Shown: positions 36,533 to 44,126 of the stretch, in pieces
Numbering within the stretch: position 1 is the stretch's first letter
Layout of the letters: every line of letters starts with the position of its first letter
Notes under the pieces: model-generated
Told to the model about the DNA's origin: nothing
Seen by the model: the letters and a program-made list of their open reading frames with translations, nothing else
Databases searched by the model: none
Position numbers and translations under genes: made by a program
From: Pseudomonas sp. PICF141
Lineage (GTDB): Bacteria > Pseudomonadota > Gammaproteobacteria > Pseudomonadales > Pseudomonadaceae
DNA: 64,000 bases
Direction: 5' to 3'
NCBI RefSeq assembly: GCF_002286815.1
Contig: NZ_MUNM01000017.1
Span: forward strand, 37,558-101,557

Positions 36533-36812
36533 GCCGTTTGTCTCCTATGTACAGCCGCTCGACTGAATTTCTTGCTATAAACGCACTCCGATATGCGCCT
36601 CAAAGCCTGCCGTAGCGCACTTTCAGGGTTTTGTCGGACAGATTTGCTGTCTTTTCAGTTGCTGAGGCCTCAAGTCGGCCTTAGACTGCCGCCCCTCGTA
36701 AATTGAGTGCCGGGTGGCGCTTGGAATAAACGGCGCCTTTCCAATGAATGCTTCAGGTTCAACGGATCGCTCCCTAATTCGCCTTAATGCACGTTTTTTT
36801 ATAGAGATATCA

Positions 36813-37217
36813 ATGACAAAGGACAAGTTGCTGGCCATGCCGGCGGATGACTACATGAATGCCGAGCAACATGCTTTTTTCTCTGAGCTGTTGCAGAACA
36901 TGAAAGTCGAAACCCATGAGCGCATCGAACAGAACCGCATCGCCATCGAGAGCCTGGACACCCCGGCCGATCCGGCTGACGCAGCTTCTGTCGAAGAAGA
37001 GCGCACCTGGCTGGTGAACGCGATCGATCGCGACCAGCGCATGCTGCCTCAGTTGGAACAAGCCCTGGAACGCATCAAAGAAGACAGCTTTGGCTGGTGC
37101 GACGACAGCGGCGAGGCCATCGGCCTGAAACGCCTGCTGATCAGCCCGACCACCAAGTACTGCATCGAAGCTCAAGAGCGTCACGAGCAAATCGACAAGC
37201 ACCAGCGTCAGGCCTGA
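36813..37217 (+). CDS. DksA2-like transcription factor with incomplete zinc site
   Basis: A 134-residue protein with a coiled-coil N-terminal part (EQHAFFSELLQNMKVETHER; acidic DTPADPADAASVEEE at the coiled-coil tip) and a C-terminal globular domain. DksA normally has CxxC...CxxC; here the pairs are GWCDDSGE (Cys, then Ser) and KYCIEAQE (Cys, then Ala), so no four-Cys zinc site can form. The same pattern and length are known for P. aeruginosa DksA2, a zinc-independent paralogue that takes over when zinc is scarce. It should bind the RNA polymerase secondary channel and act with ppGpp. The ATG at 36813 begins the family-like sequence. Confidence 0.82.
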   Translation: MTKDKLLAMPADDYMNAEQHAFFSELLQNMKVETHERIEQNRIAIESLDTPADPADAASVEEERTWLVNAIDRDQRMLPQLEQALERIKEDSFGWCDDSGEAIGLKRLLISPTTKYCIEAQERHEQIDKHQRQA

Positions 37218-37231
37218 TTCAGTAGCGCCCC

Positions 37232-37289
37232 CTCGCGGGCAAGCCTCGCTCCTTCAGACATCTGTAGGAGAGAGGCTTGCCCGCGAAGC
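37232..37289. repeat. REP-type inverted repeat pair
   Basis: CTCGCGGGCAAGCCTCGCTC and GAGAGGCTTGCCCGCGAAG flank about 18 bp between the DksA2-like and chemoreceptor genes. Confidence 0.82.
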
Positions 37290-37423
37290 TTTTTGTCGTC
37301 CGAAAAATCTCACTCACTTCTGTTGATCTGCTGCAACTCCCACTACTAACGGACCATAGATAATGGCTTTGTAGTGGCGTTTAATGCGATGACAACAATT
37401 AGAAGACACGTGGGGTGACGACG

Positions 37424-39028
37424 ATGACGAGGGACGGATCTCTGGTTGAGGCAATGCCTGCACCAGTACTTGTGCCGAAAAACCTTTGGCTGACGCCGAC
37501 CTTGCAAAGCATCGCCCTGATGCTCTTGTTGTGCGGCATGGTGTTGGCTGGCTGGTCGCTTTACCTTGGCCTGCCTTTAGCCGTGCTGGTTATCTGGCTG
37601 CCGCGACTGCGCTCGCGCACTCTCCCCGACACAACCCCTGCAGACAGTTCCAGCGCCATCGCCGAGTTGACTCGCGATCTTTCCTACACCACCAGTCATA
37701 ACGCCTTGTCGGCGGCCGGCGTGGCCTATGCGGTCAAGCAACTGGCAGACAAACTGCAATCGCAGCTCAATGCCGCGGCGCAGATTGTCAGCAGTGCTGA
37801 AGTGATGATCGTCACCGAACACGCTACGTCGAAACTCAGTCGGGAAGCCTTGAGCGCGGCCAGCGAAGCCCATCAGAGCAGCGCGGCAGGGCGCACGGAA
37901 CTGGTCGAGTCCATTGCACGCATGCATCAACTCAGCCAGCGTGCCAGCAGCAGTCGTGAACTGATCGAAGCGCTGAGCCTGCGCAGCGACGATATCCAGC
38001 GGGTCACGCTGGTGATCCAGTCCATTGCCAGTCAGACTAATTTGTTGGCGCTGAACGCGGCCATTGAAGCGGCGCGGGCCGGGGAGCATGGTCGCGGGTT
38101 TGCGGTGGTGGCTGATGAGGTTCGCGGGCTGGCCGCGCGCACGGCGACGGCGACCGGCGAAGTCGGGGAGATGGTCGCCGATATTCAGCAACGCACCGCG
38201 CAAGTGGTGGAGCAGATTCGTCAACTGGCGAGCGATCTGAATACCGGTGTTGCGCAAGTCGAGCACACCGGGCAGCACCTGGAAAACATCGCGCGCCTGG
38301 CCGCTGGCGTCGAAAGGCAGGTCGGGGAAATCGCTCAGGGCGCGGACACCAACCGCGAACAACTCGACAGTCTGTTCCACGCCATCGAACAGATGCGCAG
38401 CGATCTGGCGATCAGTGATCAGCAGACCCAGCGGCTTGCCCAGGCAGCAGTGCAAATGGAAGGGCAGGCCGAAACCATCAGCGAGCGCCTGGCCGAGGTT
38501 GGACTGGATGACTATCACCAGCGCATTTACGACCTGGCCCGCGAGGGCGCGAGTCAGATTGCGGCGCGCTTCGAAGCGGACATCGATCAGGGCCGGATCA
38601 GCCTCGATGACCTGTTTGATCGCAATTATCAAGCGATCCCTAACACCAGTCCGGCCAAATACCAGACCCGTTTCGACCGCTACACCGATCAGGTATTGCC
38701 GGGGATTCAGGAACCGTTGCTGCCGCGCCATGAAGGCCTGGTGTTCGCCATCGCTTGCACGCAGCAGGGTTATGTGCCGACCCATAACACCGTGTTCAGC
38801 CAGCCGCTGACCGGTGATGTGCAGGTCGATACTCTGCAAAACCGCACCAAGCGCAAGTTCGCCGATCGTACCGGGATCCGCTGTGGCAGCCACCAGCAGG
38901 CGGTGCTGTTGCAGACCTACACCCGCGACACCGGTGAACTGATGCACGACCTCTCGGTGCCGATCATGCTCAAGGGCCGGCATTGGGGTGGTTTGCGGTT
39001 GGGTTACAAACCGCAAAGTCCTCGCTGA
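37424..39028 (+). CDS. Methyl-accepting chemotaxis protein with C-terminal sensor domain
   Basis: A 534-residue protein. An N-terminal membrane hairpin ([31 protein letters not shown]) has no periplasmic domain between the segments. The signalling domain follows at about 60-360, with the conserved hairpin tip [20 protein letters not shown] and [20 protein letters not shown]. The C-terminal about 150 residues form a cytoplasmic Cache-like sensor ([48 protein letters not shown]). Sensor and signalling domains are thus in reverse order and inside the cell. No CheB/CheR-binding pentapeptide is at the end. An in-frame GTG at 37415 is an alternative start. Confidence 0.87.
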   Translation: MTRDGSLVEAMPAPVLVPKNLWLTPTLQSIALMLLLCGMVLAGWSLYLGLPLAVLVIWLPRLRSRTLPDTTPADSSSAIAELTRDLSYTTSHNALSAAGVAYAVKQLADKLQSQLNAAAQIVSSAEVMIVTEHATSKLSREALSAASEAHQSSAAGRTELVESIARMHQLSQRASSSRELIEALSLRSDDIQRVTLVIQSIASQTNLLALNAAIEAARAGEHGRGFAVVADEVRGLAARTATATGEVGEMVADIQQRTAQVVEQIRQLASDLNTGVAQVEHTGQHLENIARLAAGVERQVGEIAQGADTNREQLDSLFHAIEQMRSDLAISDQQTQRLAQAAVQMEGQAETISERLAEVGLDDYHQRIYDLAREGASQIAARFEADIDQGRISLDDLFDRNYQAIPNTSPAKYQTRFDRYTDQVLPGIQEPLLPRHEGLVFAIACTQQGYVPTHNTVFSQPLTGDVQVDTLQNRTKRKFADRTGIRCGSHQQAVLLQTYTRDTGELMHDLSVPIMLKGRHWGGLRLGYKPQSPR

Positions 39029-39051
39029 GAGTCCCGGCAATTATTATCGTA

Positions 39052-39291
39052 TTAGTGGATCTGGTGCATGCGCAGGTTCAGGTCGTCGACCACATGGGCC
39101 CAATCGGCATCTTCACGCAGTTGTTCCTTGAGGAAGCCGGCTTGTTGCGGGGTCCAGAACTCGGCATCGATGAGTTTTTTGTCGTCAGCCAAGGGGGAAT
39201 GACGGGCAATGAAATCGTCGATGGCCTTTTCACTGGAGTCCAGGCCGAGTTGATCGAACAAACCTTTCAAATCATGGGTGGGTGAGTCCAT
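39052..39291 (-). CDS. DUF2789 protein
   Basis: A 79-residue soluble protein: MDSPTHDLKGLFDQLGL, FIARHSPLADDKKL, AEFWTPQQAGFLKEQL, DADWAHVVDDLN. It matches the DUF2789 family, helical and of unknown function. AAGGAG lies 6 nt before the ATG at 39291, so this start is preferred to the one 6 nt upstream. Convergent with the chemoreceptor gene. Confidence 0.78.
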   Translation of the reverse strand: MDSPTHDLKGLFDQLGLDSSEKAIDDFIARHSPLADDKKLIDAEFWTPQQAGFLKEQLREDADWAHVVDDLNLRMHQIH

Positions 39292-39367
39292 CTTCATCTC
39301 CTTGCAGATAATCCGTTGCGTCGAGTGCGAGCAAAAGCAGGGATGAGCATAGACTGCAAACCGACTA

Positions 39368-39598
39368 TCAGGCTTTCAATGCCCCTTCATCGACCGCAAG
39401 CTTCAGGGCTTTCGCGGCATCCCGGGCGGCCATGGCCGCGACATCCGCAGTCTTGAACCAGCGATCCTTTTCGACCTGGTGAAACGTCACGGTGGTCAAC
39501 GGCGGTTTGGCGCGCATGATAATGACTGCCTGGAATTCGCCTTCGACTTCTCTGGCTTCGCCCCGGATAAAAAATTCACCGATATCAAATTCCGTCAC
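39368..39598 (-). CDS. Small protein of unknown function
   Basis: A 76-residue protein starting with GTG (AAGGGAA 10 nt upstream). It begins with a beta-rich half (EFDIGEFFIRGEAREVEG, FQAVIIMRAK) and continues to PPLTTVTFHQVEKDRWFKTA and an Ala-rich C-terminal helix. No family recognised. It lies between two other short minus-strand genes and has no signal peptide. Confidence 0.6.
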   Translation of the reverse strand: MTEFDIGEFFIRGEAREVEGEFQAVIIMRAKPPLTTVTFHQVEKDRWFKTADVAAMAARDAAKALKLAVDEGALKA

Positions 39599-39753
39599 GT
39601 AGCCGTCTTCCCTTGAAATAGTTGTTGCGTTGAACGCCGTCCGCCCTGGGGCGGGTTTCATTGGTCGGGCAGTATGGCAGTAGTTGCCTGCCGGCGGCTG
39701 AGTTAAGTCGCCGGTGTGACGAAACGTCTATGGAAGTGAATGCAGCAGGTGCT

Positions 39754-40002
39754 TCAACTGCTTGCCTCAAGCGAACGGGCAAGGGCGCAGGCATCATTAT
39801 GGTTGCCACGGAAACCTCTTACACGCCCGGTAGATATTTCCCTGATGTGGAAAAAGGCGTTGCCCGCCAATACCACCTGAAAACGCGGAAGCAGACGCTC
39901 CGGCGCCAGGAAGTCCTGCGGGTGGAGGCCCATCGAATGCAGAGACGACGAGCCGTTTGTGTGTCGGGTGTATGGCTGGGCAAAGTGAGTCAGTGTGCAC
40001 AT
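39754..40002 (-). CDS. Small protein of unknown function
   Basis: An 82-residue protein from an ATG with AAAGGAC 6 nt upstream. Segments include GLHPQDFLAPERLLPRFQVV, AGNAFFHIREISTGRVRGFR and NHNDACALARSLE. The last part resembles short Pseudomonas proteins of unknown role that also end in a C-A-L-A-R helix. The plus-strand frame over the same bases (39661-40113) has no ribosome-binding site and is Arg/Ser-rich, so this strand is preferred. Confidence 0.55.
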   Translation of the reverse strand: MCTLTHFAQPYTRHTNGSSSLHSMGLHPQDFLAPERLLPRFQVVLAGNAFFHIREISTGRVRGFRGNHNDACALARSLEASS

Positions 40003-40412
40003 ATGAAGTCCTTTTCGTGGTTTTACCGACGTGTGTACGTTGTTATGGGTAGTCTCGGTGAGCATGGCTGCTCTAGAATCGCCATCGATGGTTGGCGATT
40101 GGTGCCCATCTAAAGCAATTTTTTACTGGCGATATGTCGGAAAAGTGCTTTTTTTAAAGAGATTTTTCCCTAAAGTTGGTAATCCGGTTTTTATCTGGCC
40201 GTCAGAAGGGCATTTTCCTTCAACATCTGACGACCGCCAGGCAAGACGCCGCGAGGGATGTTCCAGTAATCTTCTCAAACCTCGCGATGAATGGGCCCTC
40301 TGCTCATTCCAGGATTCGACCCGGGTCATTGGCTACACCTCGGCATTGCCGCTTTTTTCTGCTGTGCGCGTTTCCTGCGTACGGCGTCATTTTCAGATGT
40401 GGGGATGTTTCC
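40003..40412. other. 410 bp gap without a recognised gene
   Basis: AT-rich around 40110-40200 (TTTTTACTGG, CTTTTTTTAAAGAGATTTTT), probably holding divergent promoters. Open plus-strand frames here lack ribosome-binding sites and family features. Nothing else seen. Confidence 0.4.
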
Positions 40413-40883
40413 TTGGCAGTAAGTAATCTCGATATGCATGCTTTGTTCGTACTGGGTGATTTGCGCGCAAAGCTGGTTAAACAGTTTCAATCACGTTTCG
40501 TCTACATCACCGAACAGAACGCTGAAGGTATTTACATTGCCGAGCTCGACACCGAAGCAGCGCTGGTGGTGGATGACAAGCCAGGGCTTAAGCTCAAGGT
40601 CGGCGATCATTTCAGTGCCTCCGTATTGCCCAGTCGCGAAGGCGGCAAGCTGGACATCAAGTTCCGCGAAATCAAACTGACGGTATACGGGCTGGGGGAT
40701 TACGCGTTCGTGACCACCGCAGACGGCCATGGCATTGTGTTCAAGGAAGGTCATAGCGTGGTGATGGTGTTCGCGGCCCATCAACAATTGCAGGAAGGCC
40801 TGACCAAAACCCTGAAAGCCGTGACTGCCAAGGCCGCCAAGTGGCGCAAGGGCGAACTGGTGACCTTCAAGGCCAGCGAGTAA
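40413..40883 (+). CDS. Conserved-looking protein of unknown function
   Basis: A 156-residue soluble protein from a TTG (GGGGAT 8 nt upstream; an ATG at 40434 is the alternative). The N-terminus LDMHALFVLGDLRAKLVKQF leads into a beta-rich middle (RFVYITEQNAEGIYIAEL, LKLKVGDHFSASVLPSREGG, IKLTVYGLGDYAFVTTADGH) and a Lys-rich helical end. No family recognised. Its stop overlaps the start of the next gene (TAATG), so the two form an operon. Confidence 0.65.
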   Translation: MAVSNLDMHALFVLGDLRAKLVKQFQSRFVYITEQNAEGIYIAELDTEAALVVDDKPGLKLKVGDHFSASVLPSREGGKLDIKFREIKLTVYGLGDYAFVTTADGHGIVFKEGHSVVMVFAAHQQLQEGLTKTLKAVTAKAAKWRKGELVTFKASE

Positions 40884-41086
40884 TGACCCCGACCCGCGCC
40901 GATTTCCACGAACAGAACCAGGCCAGTGCGCACGCCGAGGCGCAGCGTCTGTTGGCTCAAAAGGCCGTTCTGCAGGGCGCCTGGCTGAGTTGGGTGGCGT
41001 CACAGATCTACCTGTTGCGTCCGGCGGCGTACGCCAGCATGGTCAGAAGAGAGCTTGCAGGCTTGCAGGAAACTTCCGAAAGTTAA
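40883..41086 (+). CDS. Small protein of unknown function, coupled to the preceding gene
   Basis: A 67-residue, mostly helical protein (ASAHAEAQRLLAQKAVLQGA, WLSWVASQIYLLRPAAYASM). One helix is amphipathic and could touch the membrane, but no clear membrane span or signal peptide is present. The ATG overlaps the stop of the 156-residue gene by 1 nt, indicating translational coupling. Confidence 0.62.
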   Translation: MTPTRADFHEQNQASAHAEAQRLLAQKAVLQGAWLSWVASQIYLLRPAAYASMVRRELAGLQETSES

Positions 41087-41203
41087 TCCTCGCCCCTCAA
41101 AAGCAGGAACCTCAACTACAGTCAGATGACTGAGTATTCAGAGGCTTGCGGTCTACTTTGTCAGGCCATCCTGCTATTGCTGTGAAGCGCGAGGTGCAAA
41201 AGC

Positions 41204-42220
41204 ATGAGGGGATTTCGACGGTTGCTGGCCGCTACCCTGGCCACGTTCGGTTTGTTGGCTTCACCCGCTCCGGTGGTCGCTGCCCAGGCGCCGATTCACT
41301 TCGCCGACCTGAACTGGGAAAGCGGCAGCCTGATTACCGATATCCTGCGGATCATCGTCGAGAAGGGCTATGGCTTGCCGACCGACACCTTGCCGGGGAC
41401 GACCATTACCCTGGAGACCGCATTGGCCAACAATGACATTCAGGTCATTGGCGAGGAATGGGCCGGTCGCAGTCCGGTCTGGGTCAAGGCTGAGGCCGAG
41501 GGCAAAGTCGTGGCTCTGGGCGATACGGTCAAAGGTGCTACCGAGGGCTGGTGGGTACCGGAATATGTGATCAAGGGCGACCCGGCCAAGGGCATCAAGC
41601 CAATGGCGCCGGATTTGCGCAGTGTCAGCGATCTGCCGCGCTACAAAGACGTGTTCAAAGACCCGGAAACCCCGGGCAAGGGGCGTTTTCTCAACAGCCC
41701 GATCGGCTGGACGTCGGAAGTGGTCAACAAGCAAAAGCTCAAGGCCTATGGGCTGGACGACAGCTATGTGAACTTTCGCAGTGGTTCGGGGGCGGCGCTG
41801 GACGCAGAGATCAGTTCGTCGATCCGTCGCGGCAAACCGGTCCTGTTCTATTACTGGTCGCCGACCCCGTTGCTCGGCCGCTTCAAGCTGATTCAATTGC
41901 AAGAGCCTCCGTTCGACGCCGAAGCCTGGAAAACCCTGACCGACGCCGACAACCCCAATCCGAAACCGACGCGTTCGTTGCCCTCCAAGCTGTCCATCGG
42001 CGTGTCCACGCCATTTCAGAAACAATACCCGCAGATTGCCGAGTTCTTTACCAAGGTCGATTTTCCGATCGACGCGTTGAACAAGGCCCTGGCTGACATG
42101 AGCGAGAAACACACCCCGCCACGTCAAGCGGCAGAGGCGTTCATGAAGGCACACCCGGACGTGTGGCAGGCCTGGGTACCCAAGGACGTGGCGGACAAAG
42201 TTTCTGCGGCCCTGAAATAA
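41204..42220 (+). CDS. ProX/OpuAC-type betaine/choline ABC transporter substrate-binding protein
   Basis: A 338-residue periplasmic protein. The signal peptide is LLAATLATFGLLASPAPVVA. The OpuAC domain includes IHFADLNWESGSLITDILRI, EEWAGRS, a GWWVPEYVIKG aromatic stretch likely to line a quaternary-amine pocket, and PVLFYYWSPTPLLG. No permease or ATPase is adjacent, which is common for the several orphan betaine, choline and carnitine binders (CaiX, BetX) of pseudomonads. The exact ligand is not deducible. Confidence 0.83.
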   Translation: MRGFRRLLAATLATFGLLASPAPVVAAQAPIHFADLNWESGSLITDILRIIVEKGYGLPTDTLPGTTITLETALANNDIQVIGEEWAGRSPVWVKAEAEGKVVALGDTVKGATEGWWVPEYVIKGDPAKGIKPMAPDLRSVSDLPRYKDVFKDPETPGKGRFLNSPIGWTSEVVNKQKLKAYGLDDSYVNFRSGSGAALDAEISSSIRRGKPVLFYYWSPTPLLGRFKLIQLQEPPFDAEAWKTLTDADNPNPKPTRSLPSKLSIGVSTPFQKQYPQIAEFFTKVDFPIDALNKALADMSEKHTPPRQAAEAFMKAHPDVWQAWVPKDVADKVSAALK

Positions 42221-42264
42221 ACCGATTTGTGCACACCGGGAAATCCCGGATCTACATAGAGTCC

Positions 42265-42348
42265 GTAGGAGCTGCCGCAGGCTGTGATCTTTTGACTTGG
42301 CTTTAAAAAACAGGATCAAAAGATCGCAGCCTGCGGCAGCTCCTACAG
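42265..42348. repeat. REP-type inverted repeat, GTAGGAGCTGCCGCAGGCTG family
   Basis: GTAGGAGCTGCCGCAGGCTG with TGATCTTTTGA, and TCAAAAGATCGCAGCCTGCG with GCAGCTCCTAC, flank about 20 bp. It is the best-preserved copy of the family of 8289-8374 and 9902-9993. Confidence 0.87.
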
Positions 42349-42463
42349 GGCGCGCGCTTCTTTATCGTGTGTGCAGCGGAGCGTCAGTTCGATAGCAAAT
42401 ACCCTTACAAAAAGCCGCAAAGAAGTTCATCCTGCTGCAACATTTCACACCGGATGCCTGAAT

Positions 42464-42901
42464 ATGAGTCTTTTGGTCGCGCAATGGATTGCTGCAATCT
42501 TTTTATTGATCAGCCTGGTCCATCTGTATTGGGCGGCGGGTGGCAAATGGGGTAGCGAGGCGGCGGTGCCGCGCGTACCAGGTAAGGAGGGTGAGGCATC
42601 GAGGCCGGCATTCAAGCCGTCGAGTTTTGGCACGTCACTGGTAGCGGTGGGCTTGCTGTTGATCGCGATGCTGGTGTGCCTGCGGGTCGGGTTGTATCTG
42701 CCCACGGTGCAGCATTGGTCACTGCAATGGGTGATCAGCGCGATCGCGATGCTGATGTTCGCCCGGGCGATCGGCGATTCGAATCTGGTGGGTTTCTTCA
42801 AGCAGGTCAAGGATTCGAAGTTTGCCCGGCTGGATACCTGGGCGTATTCGCCGCTGTGTGTGGTGTTGGGCGCGGGGTTGTTGGCAGTCGCCTGGATTTG
42901 A
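42464..42901 (+). CDS. DUF3995 membrane protein
   Basis: A 145-residue protein with four predicted membrane segments: LVAQWIAAIFLLISLVHLYW, FGTSLVAVGLLLIAMLVCLR, WVISAIAMLMFARAIGD and SPLCVVLGAGLLAVAWI. The HLYWAAGGKWG turn and the ARLDTWAYSPLC segment are typical of DUF3995. Function unknown. The ATG at 42464 is chosen because the upstream frame is not family-like. Confidence 0.78.
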   Translation: MSLLVAQWIAAIFLLISLVHLYWAAGGKWGSEAAVPRVPGKEGEASRPAFKPSSFGTSLVAVGLLLIAMLVCLRVGLYLPTVQHWSLQWVISAIAMLMFARAIGDSNLVGFFKQVKDSKFARLDTWAYSPLCVVLGAGLLAVAWI

Positions 42902-42906
42902 AAAGC

Positions 42907-42972
42907 TTTGCGGGCATGCCTCGCTCCCTACAAGGTCTGCGCATAACCTAGGAGCGAGGCTTGCCCGCGAAG
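42907..42972. repeat. REP-type inverted repeat pair
   Basis: TTTGCGGGCATGCCTCGCTC with CCTA, and TAGGAGCGAGGCTTGCCCGC with GAA, lie between the convergent DUF3995 gene and the Mrp operon end. Confidence 0.8.
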
Positions 42973-43003
42973 AGGCCCTGCAATTCAACGCAAACCTCTG
43001 GAT

Positions 43004-43366
43004 TCAACTCCCGCTTTCGGTCCGCCGACTACTCACCTCAGCCGGCACATCATCCCCTGCCATGCGTTTGCGAAACAGCGCCGCGCGAGCCAGCAGCAGC
43101 GTGGTCACTGGCACGGTGATCGACAACAGAACCGGAATCAGCCAGGCATGCAGTACCGGCGTCGAATTGAGCGCCGAAAAATAGATGATCGAAGCCAGTG
43201 CCACGCACCACGCGCCTAAAGTCGAGGCCAGTGCCGGTGGGTGCATACGCTGGAAATAGTCCTTCATCCGCAGCAGTCCGGCCGCGCCGATCAGCGTAAA
43301 CAGGCTACTGAGCACCAGCAGGATCGCCACGGCAATTTCCACCCACAGAGACAATTCAGGCCTCAT
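43004..43366 (-). CDS. mnhG: Mrp-type cation/proton antiporter subunit G
   Basis: A 120-residue protein with three membrane segments (LWVEIAVAILLVLSSLFTLI, ASTLGAWCVALASIIYFSAL, VLLSITVPVTTLLLARAALF) and the MnhG/PhaG signature GLLRMKDYFQRMHPPALAST. It is the last gene of the mrp (sha/pha) operon. The multi-subunit complex exchanges Na+ or K+ for protons at the inner membrane and supports salt and pH homeostasis. Its start overlaps the F-subunit stop (ATGA). Confidence 0.88.
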   Translation of the reverse strand: MRPELSLWVEIAVAILLVLSSLFTLIGAAGLLRMKDYFQRMHPPALASTLGAWCVALASIIYFSALNSTPVLHAWLIPVLLSITVPVTTLLLARAALFRKRMAGDDVPAEVSSRRTESGS

Positions 43367-43641
43367 TCGATCACCTCGCCGCGCAGAAGGAATTTGGCCA
43401 GGGCGAACGAACCGACGAAGCCGAACAGGGCGATCAGTAACGCCGCCTCGAAATAAGTGTCGCTGGCATAACGAATACCCAGCGTGAGCATCATCAGCAT
43501 GGCGACGATGTACAGGTAATCCAGCGCCAGAACCCGGTCCTGAGCCGAGGGGCCCTGGAACAGCCGGATCAGGGTCAGAATCATCGCCATCGAAAAGATG
43601 AACAGGCTCAACAGGATTGCGTTCGACAGCAATGCGCTCAT
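43363..43641 (-). CDS. mnhF: Mrp-type antiporter subunit F
   Basis: A 92-residue protein with three membrane helices. GPSAQDRVLALDYLYIVAML contains the conserved Asp of the MnhF/PhaF family, and YFEAALLIALFGFVGSFALA the last helix. Both ends overlap neighbours by 4 nt. Confidence 0.88.
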   Translation of the reverse strand: MSALLSNAILLSLFIFSMAMILTLIRLFQGPSAQDRVLALDYLYIVAMLMMLTLGIRYASDTYFEAALLIALFGFVGSFALAKFLLRGEVIE

Positions 43642-44126
43642 TCGAATATCTCCATCAACGGGCGCTCGTAGGTCGCCTTGAAGTGCTGGATGAATTGGCT
43701 TTCGTCGCCCAGATCAAAAACATGCAGCAGTAGAATGCTGCGATCCAGCGCCAGTTCCGACCAGACCGTGCCGGGCACCACTGTGCAGATGATCGATAGC
43801 GCCGCCAGGCCGTTGGCATCGCGCAAATCCAGTGGCACCTTGATGAACTGCGAGCGAGGCGCTCGGCGGCCCGCATTGAGCACGCCCCAGGCCACGGCAA
43901 GGTTGGACACGATCACGTCGCGCCCGACCAGCAAGAGCAAACGAAAAATCACCCCGGGCCGACGAATGCGGACCGGCCTGGGCCGCAGCTTGCGCATCAT
44001 CAGTGGCGCGCAGAGCCCCAATATCGCGCCCAACAGCAGATTGCCGGGGCTCATCGACAGATTCAACACCAGCCACAGCAGCCACAACGCCAACGACAAC
44101 CACGGGGCAGGAAACAAACGCTTCAT
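43638..44126 (-). CDS. mnhE: Mrp-type antiporter subunit E
   Basis: A 162-residue protein with N-terminal membrane segments (LSLALWLLWLVLNLSMSPGN, LLLGAILGLCAPLMM) and the MnhE motif IICTVVPGTVWSELALDRSI followed by LLLHVFDLGDE. Overlaps mnhD and mnhF by 4 nt each. Confidence 0.88.
   Translation of the reverse strand: MKRLFPAPWLSLALWLLWLVLNLSMSPGNLLLGAILGLCAPLMMRKLRPRPVRIRRPGVIFRLLLLVGRDVIVSNLAVAWGVLNAGRRAPRSQFIKVPLDLRDANGLAALSIICTVVPGTVWSELALDRSILLLHVFDLGDESQFIQHFKATYERPLMEIFE

Noticed and set aside
36538..36610. 22-residue frame starting with ATG at about 36547
   Set aside because: No ribosome-binding site and no operon context.
39661..40113. Plus-strand frame of 150 residues
   Set aside because: No ribosome-binding site and Arg/Ser-rich; the minus-strand gene at 39754-40002 fits better.
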